Shown: positions 53,158 to 61,102 of the stretch, one piece after another
Layout: every line of letters starts with the position of its first letter
How positions within the stretch are numbered: the stretch's first letter is position 1
Assembly: GCA_041281825.1 (NCBI GenBank)
Contig: CP166298.1
Coordinates: 1,364,001 to 1,428,000, forward strand
Source: Paenibacillus_D tarimensis_A
GTDB lineage: Bacteria; Bacillota; Bacilli; Paenibacillales; Paenibacillaceae
Direction: 5' to 3'
Length of the DNA stretch: 64,000 nucleotides
Translations under genes and position numbers: made by a program
The notes under the pieces: model-generated
What the model was told of the DNA's origin: nothing
Database searches by the model: none
The model's input: only the letters and a program-made list of their open reading frames with translations

Positions 53158-56100
53158 ATGAGAAAAAATAAGATTGCTGTTCTTTTGATATGGTCGCTGC
53201 TGAGCGGCTTATTCCTGAATACAGGCGCAGTGGGGGCCGCTGGCGAAACCGCCGATCAGGATCGCATTTCACTCAGTATTGATAAGACGTTAACCGCTCC
53301 GATCATCGATGGTCGGACGGACGAGCCCATGTGGACCGTAACGGAGCCGATGACCGTTCCATTCGGTACGGGAACGTTCAAGCCTTCCGCATTCGGCATG
53401 TTGTGGGACTATACCTATCTGTACATAGCGGTGAATATCGAGGACGATTCGCTCGTTCACGACGGCAGCGGGTATTGGTTCGAGCAGGATAATATCGGCC
53501 TTTTTTTCGACCCGACGCTTCATCGATCGGAGCCATTCGACGACCGGGATATGCAGATGGGGCTCGTATACCAGCCAAACACAACAACACCGGCCTTCTA
53601 CTTTGGAGCAGCCCCGAATCATGCCGGCAAAGACGAGAAGAAGGTTTTGCGTGCCATCCGTACGACGGATAACGGCTGGACGGCGGAAATCGCCGTTCCA
53701 TGGACCATGCTGGGCTTCGATCCGGTCAAACAGAACCAGCTAGGCATGCAAATCGGCGTAACCGACCGCGATGCGAAAGATTCACCGGGCACAAGCAGCA
53801 TGTGGAGCAATTATGGCGGGGTGAACACCTTCTGGAACGATACGAGCGGGTACGGTACGGTTCTGCTAAACGAGGAGAATCCGGTTGGCGGACAAGTGAG
53901 CAACGTGTTGCTGGAAGAAAATTTTGACGGCTACGCGACGGGTGAAACGCCATTCGGCTGGATATCCGACGTAAATTCCGGCAGCCAACCGATGACGGTC
54001 GTGCAAAGCACGTACGGCAACGGAGGCATGCTCGTCTTCGACGGCAATGCCGCCGGCATGCAGAGCCGGATTTCCGCTCCGGTGCAGTGGGACAATTATA
54101 CGGTGGAAGCCGACGTCACATTCCATACGGCGTTGAACGACTCCCGTTGGGCGGCCCTTATGTTCAGGGTGCCTGCTAATGGCAAGAACCCCTACAATCA
54201 GATGGCGGTAAGACAGAACGGCGCTTACGAAATTGCCTACCGCACGCCTGACAACAATTGGTCGGTTCCGGTAAAAGGCATCTGGGGCAAGCCGCTGGTC
54301 ACAGATTCGGTCTACTCTCTGAAAATGCGGGTATTCGACAATAACGTGAAGGAATACATCAAAGGTGCGGCAGACCCGGATTATACGCTGCTGACGGACA
54401 AAAACTTGAACGCCGATCTGCTTGAGCGGGGAAAAATCGGCTTTCAGGCTGATCAAAGCAAGGTTTCGTTCGATAATCTGAAGGTGACGCGCATCACAGC
54501 CGAGCGGCTCGAAATGAAGAACGTACCGGAAACGTTGGAGGCGCTGACCGGACCGGTGCAAGCCTCCTTTATTGCGTCGTTCTCCGACGGCATCACGGAC
54601 CCGGTATCCGCCGACCGGGTAAAGCTGTATTCATCGGATGAGAGCGTCATCCGAATTATGAACAACAGCATCGTGCCGCTGAAAGCGGGACAAGCTCAGG
54701 TTAAGGCTGTCTATTACAACGCAACCGCGGAACATATGATCACGGTGACGCCGTCCGCGACGGAACCGAAGGTCGTCGAGCTGAGCCACGAAAAAGGCTA
54801 CCTGCTGACGAACGCGGGAGAACCGATTGACCTTGCCGGGCTGACGTTCGAGACGGAGCTGAACGACCTGACGACGGGCACGGTGCAGGGTGACTTGCTC
54901 ACTTGGACGGCAAGCGACGGCGGCGTCATTATCAACGAGAGCAAGCTGACGAGCGTGGAACGGGCGGGGATTTTCAAGGTCACGGCCCAAAAGGACAGCA
55001 CGTCCGTCGACATGATTGTGGTAGCGAAAAACCCGTCCGACACTGAATATGTGCTTTACGAGGAAAACTTTAACACTATATCGGCAGGCACCCTGCCACA
55101 GGGCTGGAACCGAATAGAAGGTACGACTCCGGCAAATGCCTCCGTTCAGAACGGCGCATTCCTGCTGGATGCGCGGACAAGCCCCGATAACCCTTCCCGG
55201 GTACTGCTGCCCGACTATCTGGGTCTGTTCGGCGATTACCGCATCGAGGCGGACGTGACGCACGCATCGGCGAACGAAACGTCACGTTGGCATTCGATCA
55301 TGTACCGCGTGCAGAACAACAACTACCCTTACTACCAAATGGCGGTCAGGCAGGGTGCGACGGCAGCAAACGGAGTGGAGTTTGCAGAGCGGACGCCCGC
55401 AAACGCCTGGAACGTCGTTGAGAAGGCTGCTTACACCGAAGCAATTGATGCAGGACAAATGTATCATTATACGGTCATTGCACACGGCAATCGGGTACAG
55501 CAATCAGTTAATGGGACCGCCCTAATCGACACGGACGTTGCGACGGCTTACCCTTCCGGTAAAATCGGCCTGCAGGCCAATGGCAGCCAAATGAAGGTGG
55601 ATAACTTGAAGGTGTTTCTGCAGGAGAAGCCGCTGCCGCCACTGCCATCCGATCGGTTCGTGAACGTAAAGGAGCCGCAAACCTCGATCGCGCTAGCTCC
55701 AACCGTAGCGGCAACGGTGAGAAGCGAGGAAGAGCTCGTCAAATTAACCGGGGATGCGTTGCCGGCAACCGTAATTCTTCATGTGAACGAACAGCTTGAC
55801 GTGATAGATCCGTCTGGCGAACGCAAAATCGGTTCGCTGGCGTCCGTCATGGATACGATCGGCACCCGGATGATCCCGGCTTTCTATGTGAAGGATGAAA
55901 TAAGCGTCGACCGTTTGATTGCCTGGATGAAGGAACGGCAGCTGGAAGACGCGTTCGTCGTCTCGGACAGCGGCGATTTGGTGAAAAAGGCGAGGCAGGC
56001 CTATCCGATCCTTCGCGGCATAGTCGACTTCCAAACGACGGGCGAACTGACGAAAGACGGAATGATGGACATCCGTCGCACCACCAATGCCAGCCTGGCA

Positions 56101-57333
56101 AAAATCGCACTCCTGCCGGCGGATGCAGCTTCCAGGACGAACGTAGAATACCTGCAGGAGCGGTTGATCACGGTATGGTCGAAGACGGATGAAGGGGTGG
56201 CCGGTTCAGTTGACATGCACAAACTCATCACGGCCGGCGTCAATGGGATCGTAACGGACAAGCCGGATGCTGCTCTGCAAGCATTGGGCACTTATGCGAA
56301 CAACACGACGCTGATTCGCAAGCCGCTCATCATCGGCCACCGCGGAATCCCCGCGCTGGCGCCGGAAAACACACTTGAAGGCGCCATTCTGGCTTATGAG
56401 AAAGGTGCCGACATTATCGAGAGCGACATTTATCTGAGCAAGGATGGCCATCTCGTCATCATGCACGATCCGACGCTCGACAGGACGACGAACGGAACGG
56501 GCAACGTGGAGAATTTTACGCTGGCGGAGCTGAAGGCGCTGAAGGCGAACGACCAGTTCCCGGGGGAATATCCAGATGCGCGGATCCCGACGCTGGCGGA
56601 ATTTTTCGATACCTTCAAAGGTGTAGACGTACTCCATTTTGTGGAAATCAAAAGCTACAAGCCGGAAACCGTTGACGCACTTGTGAAGCTGATTGAAGAA
56701 AAAGGGGTCGAGGACCAGGTGGTCGTCATTTCCTTTAACGATAAGCAACTGAAGTACCTTGGCGAGAAAATGCCGGGCATGTCGCTCGGCTACCTTACCG
56801 GCGGCTACGCGAACGAAACCAATATCGGCAGATCGCTGCGAAACACGCTGCAGGTGATCCAGCCGCTCAACGCAACCTTCAATACCAGCTATCCGGGCCT
56901 TGGCGAGAACTTTATGGAAGCGTCCAAGCACCGGGGGATCACGGTCTGGCCTTGGACGTACCGCGACCGGAACATTTTTGTCCAATACTTCCAGCTTGGC
57001 ACATACGGGCTGACGACAGACTATTCGCATTGGGTGTCGGACTGGGCGGCCGGCATTGCGCCGAAGCAGGCAAAGGTTGAGCTGACCATAGGCAAGAGCT
57101 CCGATTTAACGGCTGTCATAGAAACCTATAAGGGCGACAAAAAGGAGATCACGCCTCACATTATTGTGCTGGACGGGCAGGACTTGATTAAGGTTAACGG
57201 GAATCGGGTCACGGCGGTCAGACAAGGCAAGGCGAACGTCCTGCTTCGGTACACGGTCGCCACGGATGCCGGTAATACTTACGATCTTTACACACAACCG
57301 GTCATGTTGAAGATCAAACCCAAGCATCGCTAG
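53158..57333 (+). CDS. Large secreted multidomain protein with C-terminal glycerophosphodiester phosphodiesterase domain
   Basis: 1391 residues from ATG 53158 (GGAGGGAG 7 nt upstream). Signal peptide (IAVLLIWSLLSGLFLNTGAV, cleavage near GAAG). A CBM9-like domain follows (about 35-245: APIIDGRTDEPMWTV, FGMLWDYTYLYIAVNIEDDS). Then two related laminin-G-like modules (about 255-440 and 630-820), each starting with EENF and containing YNQMAVRQ or YYQMAVRQ, with Ig-like modules between. A weak GDPD-like region (about 840-1050) lacks obvious catalytic residues. A complete GDPD domain (about 1060-1300) has LIIGHRGIPALAPENT, ESDIYLSKDGHLVIMHDPTL and FVEIKSYKPE. A final Ig-like domain ends it. Expected to hydrolyse glycerophosphodiesters, perhaps of teichoic acid, at the cell surface. 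Confidence 0.88.
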   Translation: MRKNKIAVLLIWSLLSGLFLNTGAVGAAGETADQDRISLSIDKTLTAPIIDGRTDEPMWTVTEPMTVPFGTGTFKPSAFGMLWDYTYLYIAVNIEDDSLVHDGSGYWFEQDNIGLFFDPTLHRSEPFDDRDMQMGLVYQPNTTTPAFYFGAAPNHAGKDEKKVLRAIRTTDNGWTAEIAVPWTMLGFDPVKQNQLGMQIGVTDRDAKDSPGTSSMWSNYGGVNTFWNDTSGYGTVLLNEENPVGGQVSNVLLEENFDGYATGETPFGWISDVNSGSQPMTVVQSTYGNGGMLVFDGNAAGMQSRISAPVQWDNYTVEADVTFHTALNDSRWAALMFRVPANGKNPYNQMAVRQNGAYEIAYRTPDNNWSVPVKGIWGKPLVTDSVYSLKMRVFDNNVKEYIKGAADPDYTLLTDKNLNADLLERGKIGFQADQSKVSFDNLKVTRITAERLEMKNVPETLEALTGPVQASFIASFSDGITDPVSADRVKLYSSDESVIRIMNNSIVPLKAGQAQVKAVYYNATAEHMITVTPSATEPKVVELSHEKGYLLTNAGEPIDLAGLTFETELNDLTTGTVQGDLLTWTASDGGVIINESKLTSVERAGIFKVTAQKDSTSVDMIVVAKNPSDTEYVLYEENFNTISAGTLPQGWNRIEGTTPANASVQNGAFLLDARTSPDNPSRVLLPDYLGLFGDYRIEADVTHASANETSRWHSIMYRVQNNNYPYYQMAVRQGATAANGVEFAERTPANAWNVVEKAAYTEAIDAGQMYHYTVIAHGNRVQQSVNGTALIDTDVATAYPSGKIGLQANGSQMKVDNLKVFLQEKPLPPLPSDRFVNVKEPQTSIALAPTVAATVRSEEELVKLTGDALPATVILHVNEQLDVIDPSGERKIGSLASVMDTIGTRMIPAFYVKDEISVDRLIAWMKERQLEDAFVVSDSGDLVKKARQAYPILRGIVDFQTTGELTKDGMMDIRRTTNASLAKIALLPADAASRTNVEYLQERLITVWSKTDEGVAGSVDMHKLITAGVNGIVTDKPDAALQALGTYANNTTLIRKPLIIGHRGIPALAPENTLEGAILAYEKGADIIESDIYLSKDGHLVIMHDPTLDRTTNGTGNVENFTLAELKALKANDQFPGEYPDARIPTLAEFFDTFKGVDVLHFVEIKSYKPETVDALVKLIEEKGVEDQVVVISFNDKQLKYLGEKMPGMSLGYLTGGYANETNIGRSLRNTLQVIQPLNATFNTSYPGLGENFMEASKHRGITVWPWTYRDRNIFVQYFQLGTYGLTTDYSHWVSDWAAGIAPKQAKVELTIGKSSDLTAVIETYKGDKKEITPHIIVLDGQDLIKVNGNRVTAVRQGKANVLLRYTVATDAGNTYDLYTQPVMLKIKPKHR

Positions 57334-57355
57334 AAGCATCAGCTTTCGTAATTTA

Positions 57356-57398
57356 AAGACGCCGGCCAATCGCAATAGCTGCAGGGGGCCGGCGTCTT
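57356..57398. terminator. Terminator between convergent genes
   Basis: Perfect 12-bp stem AAGACGCCGGCC (57356-57367) with GGCCGGCGTCTT (57387-57398). It is GC-rich with short A/T flanks and may serve both strands. Confidence 0.75.
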
Positions 57399-57409
57399 CG
57401 ATATCTAAT

Positions 57410-58684
57410 TTATCCTGAAACTAAGGGAAGCTGAACGTAAAACGTGGTCTTCTCGCCAATAGCGCTTTTGGCGTAAATCTTGCCTTTATGCTGATCGATG
57501 ATCGATTTGGCAATCGCTAATCCGAGGCCGTAACCGCCGTATTTTCGTGCTCTGGATTTATCCGTACGGTAGAAACGGTCGAAAATTCGTTCCAGATGCT
57601 CAGGCGCGATCCCTTCGCCGGTATTGGTAATCGATAGCAGAATTTCGTTATGCTGCTTTCGGAGCGTAATGTCTATTGACCCTTTCAGGTTTGTATATTT
57701 AACGGCATTATCCAATAGAATCATGACCACTTGTTTAATTTGCTCGCTGTTGCCGAATGCGGTCAGGTCATTTTCTATCTCATAGTTAAGCCCGATATGT
57801 TTCTCGAAGATAATGGCTTCCATGGTTAGAATAACACTTTCGACTGCATCACTTACACTAAATGCCGTATGAATCATGCTTGCTCTGGAAGCGTCCATTT
57901 CCGTCAAATACAGCAAGTCATTTGTCAGCTTCGTCATTCTTTCCGTTTCGGATTTGATATAGTGAATCCATTTCGCCTGACTCTGGATCGTGTCCTCACT
58001 GTTGGCCAATAAAACATCCGTATTGGTGCCAATGATAGCAAGGGGGGTTTTTAATTCATGGGAGGCATCGGCCACGAACTGCTTTTGTTTGTCGAATGCC
58101 TCTTTAACCGGCTTGATGGAACGGTTGGCAAAGTAACGGCTAATAAAAAAGATGACGACGAGCATAACCGATGCCACGAATAGAAAAGTATAAATCAGAT
58201 TGGTAAGGATGCCTTGCCTGGCGGTTACGTCAACGCATACAAGTCTATACCCGTCAAAGGTTGGTTTCAGACTAAAAGCCCATTCGTAGCCATCCAGCTT
58301 GAATAGACCTGTGTCCTTATTTTGGGAAGAAGCGGCATCTACAGCAAGCTTGTATAATTCAAGGTCCTCCTCGAAGATCGATGAAACCGATAGGATGTTC
58401 CATTGTTTATCGGTCCGGATTGCGAACGAGAAGGAGCGCTCCTGCATCGGATCCGGGTGCATCGGCACCGTTTCCTTGGAATGATCTATTTCATGCTTTT
58501 CATGGTCCTGATACCCCGGCGGCTTGTCATAGAACTGACCGACCTTATCAAGCTCCGCCCAGATGTCTTTGCGCATCTCGGAATAAGTGATCATATAGAT
58601 CGAAGCAAAGGCCATAAGCATCATCACAGAGATGGTTACCATATTGACAACGAGAAGCCGGTTTCTAAGCTTGTTGAACACCAT
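57410..58684 (-). CDS. Sensor histidine kinase (PhoR/BaeS-like)
   Basis: 424 residues. Membrane segment about 9-33 (LLVVNMVTISVMMLMAFASI), an extracellular domain of about 130 residues, and a second segment about 163-185 (IYTFLFVASVMLVVIFFISR). Then a dimerisation domain with the phospho-acceptor His in FVADASHELKTPLAI (about residue 208) and an ATPase domain with ILLDNAVKYTNLKG, DRFYRTDKSRARKYGGYGLG. Overlaps the upstream response regulator gene by 20 bp, so both are translated together. Probably senses a cell-surface signal controlling the divergent VTC operon. Confidence 0.93.
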   Translation of the reverse strand: MVFNKLRNRLLVVNMVTISVMMLMAFASIYMITYSEMRKDIWAELDKVGQFYDKPPGYQDHEKHEIDHSKETVPMHPDPMQERSFSFAIRTDKQWNILSVSSIFEEDLELYKLAVDAASSQNKDTGLFKLDGYEWAFSLKPTFDGYRLVCVDVTARQGILTNLIYTFLFVASVMLVVIFFISRYFANRSIKPVKEAFDKQKQFVADASHELKTPLAIIGTNTDVLLANSEDTIQSQAKWIHYIKSETERMTKLTNDLLYLTEMDASRASMIHTAFSVSDAVESVILTMEAIIFEKHIGLNYEIENDLTAFGNSEQIKQVVMILLDNAVKYTNLKGSIDITLRKQHNEILLSITNTGEGIAPEHLERIFDRFYRTDKSRARKYGGYGLGLAIAKSIIDQHKGKIYAKSAIGEKTTFYVQLPLVSG

Positions 58685-59357
58685 CCGTCACCTCCAGTAC
58701 ATATCCTACACCCCGGATGGTGCTTATGCGTACCGATGAATTCAGAAAAGCAAGCTTCTTCCTAATAAAGGAAATATAGACCTCTACATTATTATGCTCA
58801 GCCTCGGAATCGAAGCCCCACAGCTTTTCAATGATCTGTTCCTTTGAGGTTACTGCTTGTTTTCTTATTGTAAGCAGCTCCAATAATTCACATTCTTTTA
58901 AGATCAGCTTGATTTCCTTCCCGCGGGACGAAAGCTTTAAGTTTGCGGTATTTAATTCAATATCGCCAAACTTCAACGTATCGTCCTGCACAACCTCCCC
59001 TTTACGCCTTAACGCCGCTCTGATTCTTGCGAGCAGCTCCTCCGTGGAAAACGGCTTGGCTACATAATCGTCGGCACCGTAGTCGAGCCCCTTCACCTTG
59101 TCGGAAATCTCGCCTTTCGCCGTAAGCAGGACTACCGGAGTTGAAAGACCTTCTTTGCGTATCGATTGTAGCAGTGATATGCCATCGATTTCCGGCAGCA
59201 TGATGTCTAGCAGCAGCAGATCGTAGATGCCGCTTAAGGCGTTATCCAGTCCGGCTCTCCCGTCATGGACGGCATCAACGGAGTAATTGTGCTTCTTTAA
59301 GATCTGGGTTAATGCTTCCGCCAGGTGGATCTCGTCTTCTACAATTAATATTCTCAT
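58665..59357 (-). CDS. OmpR/PhoB-family response regulator
   Basis: 230 residues. The receiver has ILIVEDEIHLAEAL, phospho-acceptor Asp in LLLLDIMLPEIDGIS (about residue 51), VVLLTAKG and DDYVAKPF. The winged-helix domain (about 125-222) ends in FIRKKLAFLNSSVRISTIRG, VGYVLEV. Divergent from the VTC-domain operon. Direct repeats of the CATTAAAG type at both promoters are the likely binding sites. Confidence 0.94.
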   Translation of the reverse strand: MRILIVEDEIHLAEALTQILKKHNYSVDAVHDGRAGLDNALSGIYDLLLLDIMLPEIDGISLLQSIRKEGLSTPVVLLTAKGEISDKVKGLDYGADDYVAKPFSTEELLARIRAALRRKGEVVQDDTLKFGDIELNTANLKLSSRGKEIKLILKECELLELLTIRKQAVTSKEQIIEKLWGFDSEAEHNNVEVYISFIRKKLAFLNSSVRISTIRGVGYVLEVTDGVQQA

Positions 59358-59402
59358 GACCCAAGCCCTTCCCTTGTTTTAGTTTCCTGAGTATTTTTCA
59401 TG

Positions 59403-59518
59403 ATTATAGCATGAAAACCTTTAATCAACCTTAATGCGTATCAGAACCGGGCTTTGCAAAAAAATTAAGGAAATGTAAAACATTTAAGATCCATTAAAGG
59501 TTGGGCACCTATTATAAA
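59403..59518. promoter_or_regulatory. Divergent promoters with matching direct-repeat boxes
   Basis: Minus strand: CATTAAGGTTGATTAAAGG (59436-59418) lies 9 bp before TATAAT (59408-59403) of the two-component genes. Plus strand: CATTTAAGATCCATTAAAGG (59481-59500) lies 9 bp before TATTAT (59510-59515) of the VTC operon. Both have two ATTWAAGG-type half-sites at 11-bp spacing, as used by OmpR-type activators replacing a -35 box. Confidence 0.65.
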
Positions 59519-59561
59519 AATTGTAAACGGCATACACAAGACCTGCGAAAGGAGCATTACC

Positions 59562-60383
59562 ATGGCGATAGAAGTGTTCAACCGATATGAAAACAAATAT
59601 TTGCTTGATACCGAAGCCTTTCATCTTTTTTATAACCGGCTGCTTGAATATATGGAGCTTGATGAATACAACAAGGAGCACGAGTTCTATTCAATCAGCA
59701 ACATCTATTTCGATACCAGGCATGATGCGTTGATCCGAAAAAGCCTTTCCAAACCGAAATACAAGGAAAAAATTCGTCTGCGGGCATACGGTATTCCGGA
59801 GCATGACGCAAAGGTCTATTTGGAGCTTAAGAAAAAGGTGTTTGGCTTGGTCAATAAAAGAAGAACCGCGCTTAAGCTGAACGAAGCCTATGATTTTGTC
59901 AGTACAGGAATGATGCCGGAGATCAGGGATTATATGAACAAGCAGGTGGTCCATGAAATGCAATATTTCCTTCAGCGGTATGACCTGGAGCCTAAGGTTT
60001 ACCTGGCCTACGACAGAAAAGCGTTGTTCTCCAAAGAAAACCGCGATTTGAGAATTACGTTCGATACGAACATCAGATCCAGGCGGTATGACCTCATGCT
60101 TGAAAGCGGGGACCACGGTGAAGCTTTGCTGAAGACGGGTCAATGGTTAATGGAAGTGAAGGCGGAGAAAACGATTCCCGTTTGGATGTCGAAGCTGCTT
60201 TCGGAACACCAGATGTACCGTACGAGCTTCTCGAAATACGGCAATGAATATAAGAAAATGATCATGAACAGAACCAGTTTGAAGCGGAGAGACTTTGAGG
60301 TCGCTCAAAGATCCCCAGGTAAGCTGAGAGAATTTGAGGTCGCTCAAAGATCCCTAGGTAAGGAGGATATACAATATGCTTGA
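59562..60383 (+). CDS. VTC-domain (polyphosphate-polymerase-like) protein
   Basis: 273 residues. The triphosphate-tunnel fold residues are seen in NRYENKYLLDTEAFHLFYN, IYFDTRHDALIRKSL, KEKIRLRAYG, VYLELKKKVFGLVNKRRTAL, LRITFDTNIRSRRYDLM and WLMEVKAEKTIPVWM. The yeast VTC domain makes polyphosphate from ATP; the bacterial function is not settled. The last 33 residues (RRDFEVAQRSPGK, LREFEVAQRSLGK) are encoded by two copies of the hairpin repeat and are unlike the rest of the family. The following gene overlaps by 8 bp and its ribosome site lies in these codons. Confidence 0.88.
   Translation: MAIEVFNRYENKYLLDTEAFHLFYNRLLEYMELDEYNKEHEFYSISNIYFDTRHDALIRKSLSKPKYKEKIRLRAYGIPEHDAKVYLELKKKVFGLVNKRRTALKLNEAYDFVSTGMMPEIRDYMNKQVVHEMQYFLQRYDLEPKVYLAYDRKALFSKENRDLRITFDTNIRSRRYDLMLESGDHGEALLKTGQWLMEVKAEKTIPVWMSKLLSEHQMYRTSFSKYGNEYKKMIMNRTSLKRRDFEVAQRSPGKLREFEVAQRSLGKEDIQYA
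60286..60363 (+). repeat. Two hairpin repeats inside the 3' end of the VTC-domain gene
   Basis: Unit 1 (60286-60324) reads GGAGAGACTTTGAG, GTCG, CTCAAAGATCCCCAGGT; unit 2 (60325-60363) has AATTTGAG in place of ACTTTGAG and ends CCCTAGGTAAGGAGG. Period 39 bp keeps the reading frame. Same family as the arrays at 42204 and 43981, more than 16 kb away. Confidence 0.92.
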
Positions 60384-61065
60384 TTCCATTTTCGCCGCAG
60401 CTCAGGCGGCGGATACGCCGTTAACGTTGTCCCGCGCTTTACTTATCATTATTGTTTCTTTCGCGCTAGGCGGAATCATCAGTTTAACCTATATGAAAAC
60501 AAGCAGCGGTAACGGATATTCACCGAATTTCACTATAACCATGGTCGTGCTGCCGGCAATTGTAGCCATCATCGTTCTATTAATCGGAAACAATATCGCG
60601 AGGGCGTTCAGCCTGGCAGGAGCTTTCTCGATTATCCGGTTCAGGAGCGCACCCGGTGATCCGAAAGATATTGCTTATGTGCTGTTCACGATGGCGGCCG
60701 GACTTGCCGTAGGCGTCGGCGCTTTCGGCTATGCTGTACTTTTCACCTTAGCGCTCTGTCTGTTGATGTTTATCCTTAGTTTCATCCGCTTTGGCAAACG
60801 AAAGTCAGCGCGGAAGCTGCTTAAGGTTACAATTCCGGAAGACTTGGGCTATGAGGAAGCCTTTGACGAGGTGTTTAAGAAGTTCAATGTTGAGTATGAG
60901 CTCACCAAAGTCAAAACGACCGAATTAGGCAGTCTCTATGAACTGGTTTACTCCGTCGCAATAGACCATCTGACGAATCAAAAGGAATTTCTGGATGCTA
61001 TCAGGTGCAGAAACGGGAATTTGGATATTACGCTGACGATGGCTCCGACAACGGCAGACTATTAA
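60376..61065 (+). CDS. DUF4956 membrane protein
   Basis: 229 residues with four membrane segments: about 20-40 (LLIIIVSFALGGIISLTYMK), 52-70, 92-110 and 112-135. IRFRSAPGDPKDIAYVLFTM is a conserved motif of the family, and the C-terminal cytoplasmic domain (about 140-229) is a ferredoxin-like alpha/beta region. AAGGAGGATATACAAT precedes the ATG. Often found next to VTC-domain genes, so the two probably work together at the membrane, for example in making or passing a polymer across it; this is inference. Confidence 0.9.
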   Translation: MLDSIFAAAQAADTPLTLSRALLIIIVSFALGGIISLTYMKTSSGNGYSPNFTITMVVLPAIVAIIVLLIGNNIARAFSLAGAFSIIRFRSAPGDPKDIAYVLFTMAAGLAVGVGAFGYAVLFTLALCLLMFILSFIRFGKRKSARKLLKVTIPEDLGYEEAFDEVFKKFNVEYELTKVKTTELGSLYELVYSVAIDHLTNQKEFLDAIRCRNGNLDITLTMAPTTADY

Positions 61066-61102
61066 TCTGAAGTCAATTAATCGTAGGAAGGAATGATGAC
61101 AA

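Noticed and set aside
56206..57030. Minus-strand ORF of 274 codons
   Set aside because: Antisense of the GDPD domain without start signals.
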